A stretch of 64,000 nucleotides of DNA from assembly GCA_019670725.1 (NCBI GenBank), contig AP024629.1, positions 2,976,001 to 3,040,000 on the forward strand, read 5' to 3'. Source of the stretch: Alphaproteobacteria bacterium SO-S41. GTDB taxonomy: Bacteria; Pseudomonadota; Alphaproteobacteria; Micropepsales; Micropepsaceae. The number at the start of each line of letters is the position of its first letter. Position 1 is the first letter of the stretch. Below, piece after piece: positions 50,411 to 59,180 of this stretch. The notes under the pieces were generated by a model. The model saw only the letters and a list, made by a program, of their open reading frames with translations. It was not told the DNA's origin and searched no databases. Position numbers and translations under genes: made by a program.

Positions 50411-51595
50411 TTAAAGGCCCAGCACCATCTTCGCAATGATGTTGCGCTGGATCTCGTTCGAGCCGCCATAGATCGAGGTCTTGCGCATATTGGCGTAATG
50501 CTGCGTGACCCCTTCGGCGTATTCCGGCCCGGGCGCGAACTCGTTATGGGCCAGCGGATCGGAGAAGGGCAGCGCGTAATAGCCGACGCCTTCCATCACC
50601 AGTTCGGTGATGCGCTGCTGGATCTCGGTGCCCTTGATCTTGAGGATCGAGCTTTCGAGGCCGGGGCCCTTGCCCGCCTGCTCGGAGGCCAGGGTGCGCA
50701 GCTCGGTATATTCCAGCGCCGTCAGGTCGATCTCCAACTCGGCGATCTTGCGCTCGAAATCGGCGTCGTCGATCAGCTTCTCGCCGTCGATCTTCTCCAT
50801 CGCCAGCATGTCCTTCAAACGCCCGATGGCGTTCTTGGAGCGGGCGACCCCGGCGATGCCGGCACGTTCGTGGCTGAGCAGGAACTTGGCGCAGGTCCAA
50901 CCCTTGTTCTCCTCGTGGATGCGGTTCTCGACCGGCACCTTCACGTTGTCGAACCAGACCTCGTTCACCTCGTGGCCGCCGTCCATCATGATGATCGGCT
51001 TCACGGTGATGCCCGGCGTCTTCATGTCGACGAGGAAGAACGAGATGCCCTCCTGCGCCTTGGCGTTCTTGTCGGTGCGGGCGAGGACGAAGATCCAGTC
51101 GGCGAACTGCGCCAGCGTGGTCCAGGTCTTCTGGCCGTTGATGATGTAGTGGTCGCCCTCGCGCACAGCGGAGGTCTTGAGGCTCGCGAGATCCGAACCG
51201 GCACCCGGCTCGCTATAGCCCTGGCACCACCACACATCGCCCGAGAGAATGCCGGGGATGAAGCGTTCCTTCTGCTCGGGCGTGCCGAAGGTGTAGATCA
51301 CGGGACCGACCATCGCGACGCCGAAGGGCAGGATCGCGGGCGTCTCGGCGCGGGCATTTTCCTCGTTCCAGATATATTTCTGGGTCGGCGACCACGTCAC
51401 CGTGTTGTACGGCGCGGGCCAGGACGGGACGAGCCAGCCCTTCTTGTAGAGCGTGCGGTGCCAGGCGAGGAAATCCTCCTTCTCCCGATACTCGCCGCGC
51501 TTGCGGCCCTTGAGGTGCTGCGGCTGGTTTTCTTCGATGAATGTCCGCACTTCGGCGCGGAACGCCTCGTCTTCCGGCGTGTAGTTCAGGTCCAT
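50411..51595 (-). CDS. Acyl-CoA dehydrogenase, FadE-type (large-substrate subgroup)
   Basis: 394-residue protein. M-D-L-N-Y-T-P-E-D start; Y-S-E-P-G-A-G-S-D flavin loop; I-N-G-Q-K-T-W-T-T-L-A-Q-F-A-D; L-L-S-H-E-R-A-G-I, where the Glu sits at the isovaleryl-type catalytic position; and I-Y-G377-G-S-N-E-I-Q, where the canonical Glu is Gly. It has the profile of catalytic subunits in alpha2beta2 steroid side-chain FadE enzymes. ATG at 51595 has GGAGAG upstream; the ORF extends four residues further at 51607 without a better start. Confidence 0.92.
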   Translation of the reverse strand: MDLNYTPEDEAFRAEVRTFIEENQPQHLKGRKRGEYREKEDFLAWHRTLYKKGWLVPSWPAPYNTVTWSPTQKYIWNEENARAETPAILPFGVAMVGPVIYTFGTPEQKERFIPGILSGDVWWCQGYSEPGAGSDLASLKTSAVREGDHYIINGQKTWTTLAQFADWIFVLARTDKNAKAQEGISFFLVDMKTPGITVKPIIMMDGGHEVNEVWFDNVKVPVENRIHEENKGWTCAKFLLSHERAGIAGVARSKNAIGRLKDMLAMEKIDGEKLIDDADFERKIAELEIDLTALEYTELRTLASEQAGKGPGLESSILKIKGTEIQQRITELVMEGVGYYALPFSDPLAHNEFAPGPEYAEGVTQHYANMRKTSIYGGSNEIQRNIIAKMVLGL

Positions 51596-51711
51596 GGCGC
51601 TCTCCATCCCTCGGCCCGGGCGTTCCGCCCGATCCCGACCGACAATTTGTCAACGTGCAGCGATGATAGCCACGGTTGACGCGTGCGCAAGCCGACGCAA
51701 CGTCAAGTTGG

Positions 51712-52824
51712 TCAAAGGATTTTCAGCGTCTCAGCCATCGCCGTCCAGAGCGGTTCCAGGGGCTCGCAGCCGGCAGAGAGACGCACGTAACCGGGCGGAA
51801 CGGGATCGCCCCACTTCGCCCGCCGCTCGCCTGACGTGCGCAGGCCACCGAACGAGGTGCTCGACTGGACGTAGGTGCATTCATCGATGAAGCGGTCGGC
51901 GGCGGTCGCGTCCGCCAGTGTAACGCCCAGCATGAAGCCGAAAGAGGTCGTCTGCTTCCGCGCGATGGCGTGGGCGGGGTCGCTTGGCAGACCGGGATAC
52001 CGGACGCCGGTGACCTTCGGGTGGTCGATGAACCGCGCCGCCAGCGCCGCGGCGTTTTCGGTCATGCGGGCGTAGCGCAGTTCCAGCGTCTCAAGGCCGC
52101 GATGAACCAGCCAGGCGTCGAACGGGCTCGGGATCGGGCCGGTATATTTGCGGTAGTCGTGTAGCGCGGCGGCGATGGCGGGGTCGCGGGTCGCGAGATG
52201 GCCGAACAACACGTCGGAATGGCCGTTGATGGCCTTGGTGTCGGACGAGATCGAGATGTCGGCGCCGAGGTCCAGTGGGCGCTGGCCGAGCGGGGTCATG
52301 GTGGTGTTGTCCACAACGACGATCGCGCCGGCCTTCTTGGCGGCGGCGGCGATCAAGGCGATGTCGCAGACGTCGAGGCCGGGATTGGAGGGCGTCTCCA
52401 TGATGACCAGCGCGTAGCCGTCGAAGCCACCCTCGGCGAAGCTCGCGGTGGGGCGGAGGTCGGTCGTCACGCCGAACGGTCCGAAGAACTTCTCGGCGAT
52501 GAGGCGCGAGGCATAGTAGCCGTCCGAGGGCAGCAGAATCCGCGCGCCGGCCCGCGCCTGGGTCATCAGCACGGCGGCGACCGCGGCCATCCCCGAGGGG
52601 AAGGTGATGACTTCGGCGCCCTCCAGCAGGCCGAGCGCCGCCTCCGCCTGGTCCCAGGTGGGGTTGTGGAAGCGGCCGTACTGAAACGGCGCGTTGCTGC
52701 CGCCGCTCGGCGTCAGGAAGGTGCTCGCGGGCTGGATCGCCGGCGAGATGGCGTCGCCCGCGGCGAGGCCCGCCATGCGGTGATGGAGCAGCTCGGCGAA
52801 CAGGCGGGCGGTATCGTCACTCAT
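51712..52824 (-). CDS. Cys/Met metabolism PLP-dependent enzyme (cystathionine gamma-synthase-like)
   Basis: 370-residue fold-type I PLP enzyme of the trans-sulfuration family. N-terminal Q-P-A-S-T-F; Y-G-R-F-x-N-P-T (substrate-binding region); G-M-A-A-V cofactor stretch; M-E-T-P-S-N-P; D-N-T-T-M-T-P; PLP Lys in S-S-D-T-K-A-I-N-G-H-S-D; C-terminal V-R-L-S-A-G-C-E. Could be cystathionine beta-/gamma-lyase, cystathionine gamma-synthase or an O-acyl-homoserine sulfhydrylase; sequence alone does not decide. Monocistronic; divergent from the 52884 gene. Confidence 0.88.
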   Translation of the reverse strand: MSDDTARLFAELLHHRMAGLAAGDAISPAIQPASTFLTPSGGSNAPFQYGRFHNPTWDQAEAALGLLEGAEVITFPSGMAAVAAVLMTQARAGARILLPSDGYYASRLIAEKFFGPFGVTTDLRPTASFAEGGFDGYALVIMETPSNPGLDVCDIALIAAAAKKAGAIVVVDNTTMTPLGQRPLDLGADISISSDTKAINGHSDVLFGHLATRDPAIAAALHDYRKYTGPIPSPFDAWLVHRGLETLELRYARMTENAAALAARFIDHPKVTGVRYPGLPSDPAHAIARKQTTSFGFMLGVTLADATAADRFIDECTYVQSSTSFGGLRTSGERRAKWGDPVPPGYVRLSAGCEPLEPLWTAMAETLKIL

Positions 52825-52883
52825 GGACCTGCGCTAGCATGATGGTGGGCGGACCGGCAACGCGGCCGCCGGTCGGGGGACCC

Positions 52884-53531
52884 ATGCCGCAGACGCCGGA
52901 CCGCAGCGCCGCCTTTCGCCGTTTCCAGGCGAGCACCAATCTCGACTACGACATGTGGAAGGAGGGAACGCCCTACGACATCGCAGCGCTGGACGAGATG
53001 AGCGCTGAAGAGCGCGACGTCATCGCGCGCGAGATAGCCGAAAAGAGCAATCTCGACTGGCGCGACGTCGAGGCGCTGAAACGCATTGCGACGCCCTATG
53101 CCAAGTCGCGCGTCCAGCATGCGGGCCTCGTCCAGACAGATGGCGGCGGCGCCGAGGCCTTCGCCGACGAGGCTGAGGCGAACTGGAACGACGCGATCGA
53201 ACAGCGCTTCATCGAGAAGCTGGGCGCGATGCGGCTGATGGAATCCTCCACCGACCGGATGTACGAGATCGCCTTGGCTCACCCGACCCCGGCCGTGCGC
53301 GCCGCGCTCTATGAGCTTGCGATCTCCGGCGATGAGACCATGCGCTACTCCTATGGCGCCGCCCTCCTCTACATCACGGGCCATGCGGGCGATTCCTACG
53401 GGCTCAGCAACGCCCACCGGCCGCATCTGCTCGACCTCAAGGGCGACACCGAGAAAGAGCGCACCGCCGCCGCGGCCTGGCTGAAGGCCAAGGCCGACAA
53501 GCCCAAGAAGCGGCCGGCGTCCGAGGCATGA
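52884..53531 (+). CDS. Hypothetical soluble protein (HEAT-like helical)
   Basis: 215-residue soluble protein. The ATG at 52884 has GGGGGA upstream and is preferred to one at 52839. The N-terminal M-W-K-E-G-T-P-Y-D-I-A-A-L-D-E-M-S-A-E-E-R region is conserved in a family of bacterial hypothetical proteins; the middle is helical and the H-P-T-P-A-V-R-A-A-L-Y-E-L-A-I-S-G-D repeat looks like a HEAT-type unit. Lys-rich C-terminus. It overlaps the next gene by ATGA, so the two are translated together. Function unknown. Confidence 0.7.
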   Translation: MPQTPDRSAAFRRFQASTNLDYDMWKEGTPYDIAALDEMSAEERDVIAREIAEKSNLDWRDVEALKRIATPYAKSRVQHAGLVQTDGGGAEAFADEAEANWNDAIEQRFIEKLGAMRLMESSTDRMYEIALAHPTPAVRAALYELAISGDETMRYSYGAALLYITGHAGDSYGLSNAHRPHLLDLKGDTEKERTAAAAWLKAKADKPKKRPASEA

Positions 53532-54553
53532 TCACAGCGCTGCTGATCGTCACGCTGCTGATGACGCTGCTGCTCGGCCTCTCGCTGCCATGGACCGGCT
53601 GGGGCTCGGGCATGGATGCAGCCGGGCGCGGCATGGCGATGTTCTTCCCCTTCCTGTTCATGCTGGTCCGCGTCGTCTGTGTCTTCATCGCCCTCATCGT
53701 CCTCGTCTGGGGTGGCGGGCTGGACTGGACCGGCCTGCCCAAGATCGCTTCAGGGCTTCTGGCGATCGTGCTGGTCGGCGGCATGTCGCTGATGTCGTTC
53801 TGGGCGATCAACATGTTCGGCAGCTCGCCCTCGAGGTCCGGGCGCGCGCAGCTCGCCTTCATGACGACCATCGCCGCGCCGCTGGCGCTGGTGATCTGGA
53901 TCTTCGCCGAGCGCTACGGCGCGACCGATCCCGCCCAGGCATGGCCGGTGCGCGGCCTTGTGCTCATGCTGGCCTTAGTGCCGATCCCCATGCTGGTGCG
54001 GCTGGAACGGCGCGAGGCGGCGGACCGGCGCGTCGCCGACGCCGCAGAGGCGGCAGCCATCGCCGCCGCCGAGGCACGCGCCGCGGCGGCGGTCCCCGCG
54101 GGCGCGACGCTCGCCGACATCTTCCGCGCCTTCGACGGGATGGCCGAGACCGAGTGGCGGACGCGCGGCTTCATCATGGATCGCGCCACCGCCCTGCCCG
54201 ACCCGCAGACGCAGATGGTGGCGTTGCTGACCGATCCGGTCTGGGAGAATCGCGTCGCCGCCGGCCTCCATGCGGAGTTCCTCCAGCCGCAACCGGCCGA
54301 TTATTTCGAGAAGGTCCGCCCCATCATCGAGGAGGTCGTGCGCCGCCTGCAGAGCGACGCCGCGCCGCCGGAAGTGCTGGTCCGCGAAACCAAGGCCGCC
54401 CTGCGGCTCGCCTGGCCGGCGATCCACAATACCGGCCTGCCCCAGGCCCTGGTTGCCGCGCTCTACGGCGAGGCGCTGAAACGCGCTGACGACACGCATT
54501 TCCGCAATCTCGAGCACGACCTGAAACTGCTGGCGGAGCTGGTGCGCGGCTGA
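53528..54553 (+). CDS. Hypothetical integral membrane protein with cytoplasmic domain
   Basis: 341-residue protein. Five predicted helices (about residues 1-20, 38-64, 76-98, 113-133, 140-155), then an Ala-rich coiled segment (about 165-205: A-A-E-A-A-A-I-A-A-A-E-A-R), and a helical C-terminal region of about 135 residues with F-R-A-F-D-G-M, W-R-T-R-G and F-L-Q-P-Q-P-A-D-Y. No family recognised. Start overlaps the previous stop. It may act with the upstream soluble protein as a membrane-bound unit. Function unknown. Confidence 0.7.
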   Translation: MITALLIVTLLMTLLLGLSLPWTGWGSGMDAAGRGMAMFFPFLFMLVRVVCVFIALIVLVWGGGLDWTGLPKIASGLLAIVLVGGMSLMSFWAINMFGSSPSRSGRAQLAFMTTIAAPLALVIWIFAERYGATDPAQAWPVRGLVLMLALVPIPMLVRLERREAADRRVADAAEAAAIAAAEARAAAAVPAGATLADIFRAFDGMAETEWRTRGFIMDRATALPDPQTQMVALLTDPVWENRVAAGLHAEFLQPQPADYFEKVRPIIEEVVRRLQSDAAPPEVLVRETKAALRLAWPAIHNTGLPQALVAALYGEALKRADDTHFRNLEHDLKLLAELVRG

Positions 54554-54593
54554 GGCGCTTGCCCCTGCCCCGCCCGCATCTTACCTCTAGGCC

Positions 54594-54788
54594 ATGTCTG
54601 CCGCCTGGCGCCCCATTCCTTCGCCCTGCATCAAGGTCTGCGTGATCGATCCGCAGTCGAGCCTGTGTCAGGGCTGTCACCGCACGCTGCGCGAGATCGC
54701 GGCCTGGGGCTCGATGCCCGATGAGATGCGCGACGGCATTATGGCCGCGCTGCCCGAACGCGCTGCCGCCGCCAAGGCGAAGCGCTGA
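54594..54788 (+). CDS. DUF1289 domain-containing protein
   Basis: 64-residue protein with four cysteines in P-C-I-K-V-C and L-C-Q-G-C-H-R-T, typical of DUF1289 and of a zinc- or Fe-S-binding knuckle. G-S-M-P-D-E-M-R-D-G-I follows. Small proteins of this kind are widely conserved in Proteobacteria without a known role. Its stop overlaps the next ATG by one base (TGATG). Confidence 0.88.
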   Translation: MSAAWRPIPSPCIKVCVIDPQSSLCQGCHRTLREIAAWGSMPDEMRDGIMAALPERAAAAKAKR

Positions 54789-55486
54789 TGCGGGCTTTCG
54801 GCGTCGCTGTCGCGGTCCTGCTCGCCCTCGTCGCCACCGCCATGCTGGCCGCATGGCTGATGGGCTGGGAGGTCAGCGGCGAATGGGGCGATACGCGCGG
54901 ACCCCGGCTGGTGCAGCTCGCGCTGCTGACCGCGCTGTTCTCGTCCGGCATCGTCGTCGCCCTGCGCCAGCGCTTCTCGGAGACGCTGTTTTCGCTGATC
55001 GCCTGGGGCGGCGCGTTCCTGCTCCTGATCCTCGCCTACAGTTATCGCGCGGAGTTCAAGGAGATGTGGGCCCGGATCAGGGGCGAAGTCCTGACCGGCG
55101 AGGTCGTAACCATCGCCCCCGGCGAGGTCCAGTTGCGGCGCGGCGAGGACGGCCATTTCCATGCCGAGGTCCGCCTGAACGGGGCCGACGTGACCATGAT
55201 GATCGACACGGGCGCGAGCGGCATTGCGCTGAGCTGGGCCGACGCGCGGGCGGCGGGTCTGGCGCCGGAAACGCTGAATTTCGTCTGGCCGGTCGCGACC
55301 GCATCGGGACGGGCCAATGCCGCCCAGGCGCGGCTTTCCCGCATCGAGGTCGGCCCGATCGTCCGGGAAAACATGCCGGCTTTGGTCCTGCCGGAGGGAT
55401 CGGACCAGTCGCTGCTCGGTCTCGATTTCCTCAATTCCCTCAGGTCCTACGAAATCGCGGGCGACCGGCTGACGCTGCGGTACTGA
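54788..55486 (+). CDS. Retropepsin-like aspartic protease, membrane-anchored (TIGR02281-type)
   Basis: 232-residue protein with two or three N-terminal transmembrane helices (residues about 5-25, 42-60, 65-85) and a C-terminal clan AA retropepsin domain, with the catalytic D140-T-G-A-S motif. L-G-L-D-F-L-N-S-L closes the domain. Bacterial members probably act as dimers and cleave envelope proteins, but no substrates are known. Translationally coupled to the DUF1289 gene. Confidence 0.85.
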   Translation: MRAFGVAVAVLLALVATAMLAAWLMGWEVSGEWGDTRGPRLVQLALLTALFSSGIVVALRQRFSETLFSLIAWGGAFLLLILAYSYRAEFKEMWARIRGEVLTGEVVTIAPGEVQLRRGEDGHFHAEVRLNGADVTMMIDTGASGIALSWADARAAGLAPETLNFVWPVATASGRANAAQARLSRIEVGPIVRENMPALVLPEGSDQSLLGLDFLNSLRSYEIAGDRLTLRY

Positions 55487-55546
55487 GGCCGATTGCGCCG
55501 CGGGGATGCACCCCCTAAAAGCGCCGCACGCTTCAACGAGGACCCC

Positions 55547-57082
55547 ATGCTCGCCACACCGCGCGACGATCTGAAAGCAAACACGCCGGAATGGGAGACG
55601 ATCCCGCACATCGCCGCGACCGGCTTCCGCGAATATGACGCGCGCTGGAAGTACGGCATCGACATCAACCTGATGGGGTTCCAGGCGCTGGGCATGGCGC
55701 TCGGCACCATGGTGGTGGACGACTGCGCGAAGAAGGGCGTTCCGCCGCGCATCGTCGTCGGCCACGACTATCGCGACTATTCGCTGATGCTGAAGCACTC
55801 GCTGATCGTCGGCCTGATGAGCGCGGGCTGCGAGGTCAACGATATCGGCCTGGCTCTCTCGCCGGTCGCCTATTTCGCGCAGTTCGAGTACGACTGCGCC
55901 GCCGTCGCGATGGTGACGGCCAGCCACAACGAGAAGCCCTGGACGGGCGTGAAGATGGGCGTCGAGAAGCCGCTGACCTTCGGCCCCACCGAGATGAACG
56001 CGCTGAAGGACATCACGCTGGGCGGCAAGTGGCAGGCGCGGCCCGGCGGCGCCTATGTCTTCCACGCCGATGCGCGCGAGCGCTACATCGCCGATCTGCT
56101 GAAGGACGGCCCGCTGAAGCGCAAGATCCGCGCGGTCGTCGCCTGCGGGAACGGCACCGCCGCGCACTACGCGCCCGAAGTCCTCGCGAAGCTCGGCGTC
56201 GATGTCGTACCGCTGGATGCGACGCTGGACTATACCTTCCCGCGCTACAATCCGAACCCCGAAGACCACGAGATGCTGCACGCGATGAGCGAGGCGGTGC
56301 ATGAGAGCGGCGCGGAACTCGCGCTCGGCTTCGATGGCGACGGCGACCGCGCCGGCGTCTGCGATGAGAAAGGCGGCGAAATCTTCGCCGACAAGATCGG
56401 CGTGATGCTCGCGCGCGATCTTTCCGCGCTCTATCCCAACCGCACCTTCGTCGCCGACGTGAAGTCGACCGGCCTCTATGCGGTCGACGAGGTGCTGAAG
56501 AAGAACGGCGCGACGACCGATTACTGGATGACCGGCCACAGCCACATCAAGCGCCGCAACTACCAGCTGAACGCGCTCGCGGCGTTCGAGAAGTCCGGCC
56601 ACTTCTTCTTCAACGCGCCGATCGGGCGCGGCTATGACGACGGCCTCGTCTCGGCGATCGCGGTACTGCGCATGCTGGAGCGCAATCCCGGCAAGTCGAT
56701 GTCGCAGCTCTACAACGAACTGCCGCTCACCCACGCGACACTGACCATGGGCCCGTATTGCGGCGACACCGTGAAGTACGGCGTCGTCGACGAGCTCGTC
56801 GCGAAGTTCGTGAAGATGAAGGCGGACGGCGAGTTGGTGACGGGCCAGAAGATCACCGACGTGCTCACCGTCAACGGCGTGCGCTTCACGACCGAAGACG
56901 GCACGTGGGGTTTGATCCGCGCCTCGTCGAACAAGCCGCAGCTTGTCGTCGTCGCCGAGAGCCCGGTGTCGAAGGCGCGGATGTGCGCGATGTATCGCTA
57001 TCTGAAGGACCTGCTCGATGCCGATGCGCGCATGGGCGAGTGGGACCAAACCATGGACGAAACCTGTCAGAATTGTCATTGA
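55547..57082 (+). CDS. Phosphomannomutase/phosphoglucomutase
   Basis: 511-residue phosphohexomutase of the alpha-D-phosphohexomutase family. The active-site serine is in T-A-S-H-N; metal-binding D-G-D-G-D-R; sugar-specificity loop region; C-terminal phosphate-binding R-A-S-S-N-K-P. The N-terminus has F-R-E-Y-D-A-R, a P-x-x-x-R-x-Y-D-I/V-R-like form. It makes mannose 1-phosphate or glucose 1-phosphate for surface polysaccharides. Start 55547 has GAGGA; an upstream reading from 55493 adds 18 residues. This long form (about 510 aa) is common in alphaproteobacteria. Confidence 0.92.
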   Translation: MLATPRDDLKANTPEWETIPHIAATGFREYDARWKYGIDINLMGFQALGMALGTMVVDDCAKKGVPPRIVVGHDYRDYSLMLKHSLIVGLMSAGCEVNDIGLALSPVAYFAQFEYDCAAVAMVTASHNEKPWTGVKMGVEKPLTFGPTEMNALKDITLGGKWQARPGGAYVFHADARERYIADLLKDGPLKRKIRAVVACGNGTAAHYAPEVLAKLGVDVVPLDATLDYTFPRYNPNPEDHEMLHAMSEAVHESGAELALGFDGDGDRAGVCDEKGGEIFADKIGVMLARDLSALYPNRTFVADVKSTGLYAVDEVLKKNGATTDYWMTGHSHIKRRNYQLNALAAFEKSGHFFFNAPIGRGYDDGLVSAIAVLRMLERNPGKSMSQLYNELPLTHATLTMGPYCGDTVKYGVVDELVAKFVKMKADGELVTGQKITDVLTVNGVRFTTEDGTWGLIRASSNKPQLVVVAESPVSKARMCAMYRYLKDLLDADARMGEWDQTMDETCQNCH

Positions 57083-57237
57083 GCGCCTGATTGCCGCGCT
57101 GCGGATGCGCTGGTAATCACGCAGGCAAGGGGCCGCTCGGGGCTTGGTGAAGCAATTCATCGGGACGCTGCACGGTAGCCTGCGCGACGCACCCCCCGGC
57201 GTCTCGCAATTTCAAGATCCAGACTGGAGTTGGCTCG

Positions 57238-57441
57238 ATGGCGACTGGTACCGTGAAGTTCTTCAATACGCAGAAGGGCTATGGCTTCATCAAACCCGAT
57301 GATGGCGGCAAGGACGTGTTCGTCCACATCACCGCGGTGCAGGGCGCCGGGCTGCGCGGCCTCGACGAAGGCCAGGCCGTTGCCTACGAAGTGCAGATGG
57401 AAAAGGGCAAGCCGGCCGCCGGCAACCTGAAGGCACTCTAA
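57238..57441 (+). CDS. Cold-shock protein (CspA family)
   Basis: 67-residue OB-fold nucleic-acid chaperone. RNP1 K-G-Y-G-F-I and RNP2 V-F-V-H-I are intact. M-A-T-G-T-V-K-F-F-N is the standard start. The 155-base gap upstream of GGAG-ATG can hold a structured 5' leader, a common cis-acting cold-shock feature; I see no further motif. A terminator follows. Confidence 0.95.
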   Translation: MATGTVKFFNTQKGYGFIKPDDGGKDVFVHITAVQGAGLRGLDEGQAVAYEVQMEKGKPAAGNLKAL

Positions 57442-57468
57442 GCTTTAGCGCTTTACAGCGCAGGACTG

Positions 57469-57494
57469 AGGCGGCGCAGCGATGCGCCGCCTTT
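57469..57494. terminator. Intrinsic terminator after the cold-shock gene
   Basis: AGGCGGCGCA and TGCGCCGCCT arms with a four-base loop and a T-rich 3' side; between convergent csp and dusA. Confidence 0.8.
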
Positions 57495-57501
57495 CGTTTG
57501 T

Positions 57502-58503
57502 CTACGCCGCCTCGGTCAGCGGCGCGCCGATCTTGCCGAGTGCGTCGGTGAGAACATCGATCCCCAAGCCACGCTTGTGCGCGTTCTCGGACAGATGGCG
57601 GCGGAACAGGCGCGCGCCGGGGCGGCCGGCGAAGAGGCCGAGGATGTGGCGCGTCATCGCGGCGAGCGGCGTGCCGGCGGCGAGTTCGGTTTCGACATAA
57701 GGCAGGAAGAGACGGATCGCCTCTTCCGGTACGGTGACGGGATCTTCCGCGCCGAACAGCACTGAATCCGTGCGCGCCATCATCCAGGGATGTTCATAGG
57801 CCGCGCGGCCCATCATGACGCCGTCCGCCCAGGCGAGATGGTCCGACGCTTCCTCCAGCGACCGGACGCCGCCGTTCAGCACGATCGTCAGCCCCGGCCG
57901 TTCGGCCTTCACGCGGCGCACGAGATCGTAGTCGAGCGGCGGGATGTCGCGGTTCTCTTTCGGACTGAGGCCCTTCAGCCAGGCCTTGCGGGCATGGACG
58001 ATGAAGACCTCCGGCCCCGCCTTCGCGACGGTGTCGATGAAGGTGCGCAGACTCTGTTCGGGGTCCTGCTCGTCGATGCCGATGCGGCATTTCACCGTGA
58101 CGGGAATCTTCACCGCCGCCTTCATCGCGGCGATGCAATCCGCGACAAGCGCCGGCTCCGCCATCAGACAGGCGCCGAAGCGGCCGTTCTGGACACGGTC
58201 GGAGGGGCAGCCGCAATTGAGGTTGACCTCGTCATAGCCCCGCTCCTCCGCCATGCGGGCGCAGGTCGCGAGATCGGCGGGATCGCTGCCGCCGAGCTGC
58301 AGCGCCACGGGGTGTTCCGGCGGCGAAAAGGCCAGCAGCCGGTCGCGCGGCCCGTGAATGAGCGCGCCCGTCGTCACCATCTCGGTATAGAGCAGCGCGC
58401 GGCGCGTCAGGATGCGATGGAACATCCGGCAATGCCGGTCGGTCCAGTCCATCATCGGCGCAACGCTGAACCTGTAGGGCTTGAGATCCTCGGATTTTTC
58501 CAT
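57502..58503 (-). CDS. dusA: tRNA-dihydrouridine(20/20a) synthase
   Basis: 333-residue FMN enzyme that reduces U20 and U20a in tRNA D-loops. V-A-P-M-M-D-W-T-D-R-H at the start, catalytic Cys in R-F-G-A-C-L-M, N-C-G-C-P-S, R-I-G-I-D, K-A-W-L-K-G-L-S-P-K-E-N-R and N-G-G flavin-binding motif; the K-G-L-S-P-K-x-N-R stretch is DusA-specific. Monocistronic and convergent with csp. Confidence 0.95.
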   Translation of the reverse strand: MEKSEDLKPYRFSVAPMMDWTDRHCRMFHRILTRRALLYTEMVTTGALIHGPRDRLLAFSPPEHPVALQLGGSDPADLATCARMAEERGYDEVNLNCGCPSDRVQNGRFGACLMAEPALVADCIAAMKAAVKIPVTVKCRIGIDEQDPEQSLRTFIDTVAKAGPEVFIVHARKAWLKGLSPKENRDIPPLDYDLVRRVKAERPGLTIVLNGGVRSLEEASDHLAWADGVMMGRAAYEHPWMMARTDSVLFGAEDPVTVPEEAIRLFLPYVETELAAGTPLAAMTRHILGLFAGRPGARLFRRHLSENAHKRGLGIDVLTDALGKIGAPLTEAA

Positions 58504-58602
58504 GTCTTCAACAAGATGCGGTCGCGGCGATTATGCCATGACGCGTCCCGGCTTTCGACGTTCATGTTGCGGGATGCCTGGCCGGCGCGCGAAGCTCGCG
58601 TC

Positions 58603-58917
58603 ATGAATGCCGGCAAGACCGCCCCCGTCCTCTTCCGCTTCAGCGCGGCGATCATCCATTGGCGCGGCCCATCGCCGTTCTTCTTCGTGCCGATTCCCGC
58701 CGATCGCAGCGAGGAATTGCGGCTGATCGCGAAGGCGGTGTCCTATGGCTGGGGCGTGGTGCCGGTGGCGGTGGAGATCGCCGGCGTGGCGTTCACGACC
58801 TCGCTCTTCCCCAAGGACGGCGGCTATCTGCTGCCGCTGAAGCTGGCCGTGCGGCGGGCGCTGAACCTCACGGCGAGCGACGAGGTGACCGTGGCGATGA
58901 CCATCGGATCCGGCTGA
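58603..58917 (+). CDS. DUF1905 domain-containing protein
   Basis: 104-residue protein. F-R-F-S-A-A-I-I-H-W-R-G and P-F-F-F-V-P-I-P-A-D start, G-W-G-V-V-P-V, S-L-F-P-K-D-G-G-Y-L-L-P-L-K, and closing V-T-V-A-M-T-I matches DUF1905, a small double-psi-like barrel family of unknown function. The ATG at 58603 is chosen; upstream in-frame sequence is unrelated to the family. Divergent from dusA. Confidence 0.78.
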   Translation: MNAGKTAPVLFRFSAAIIHWRGPSPFFFVPIPADRSEELRLIAKAVSYGWGVVPVAVEIAGVAFTTSLFPKDGGYLLPLKLAVRRALNLTASDEVTVAMTIGSG

Positions 58918-59180
58918 TTTGGCGGCAAAATCGACGATCGGGCCTTGCGCCCTGCCCGTCTGCGCCCCAATTGCCCTTTGCGGCCTTGCTGCGCCCCGCC
59001 TGCTTATCGGCCGGTTCGACGCGCCGATTTCATCGGAAAGTGCGGCAAAACGCGGGAAATCTGTCGCAATTGAAGACTAACCAACTGGACAAACCCGCCC
59101 GCCTCCGCTTCAACCCCCTCGCGCGACGGGGCGAGCCGTCCCCCGCGTTCAATACGCTATGAAGGATCTAGGACAACCGA
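58918..59180. other. Gene-poor intergenic stretch before the DUF6481 gene
   Basis: A 263-base stretch with no supported gene, hairpin element or clear promoter boxes. The last 120 bases contain a few AT-richer segments that could hold the promoter and leader of the following gene. Confidence 0.5.

Noticed and set aside
54677-57160. 827-codon open frame on the minus strand over the DUF1289, protease and phosphomannomutase genes
   Set aside because: Antisense shadow of three convincing genes; its product is Arg/His/Asp-rich without any domain, typical of high-GC reverse frames.
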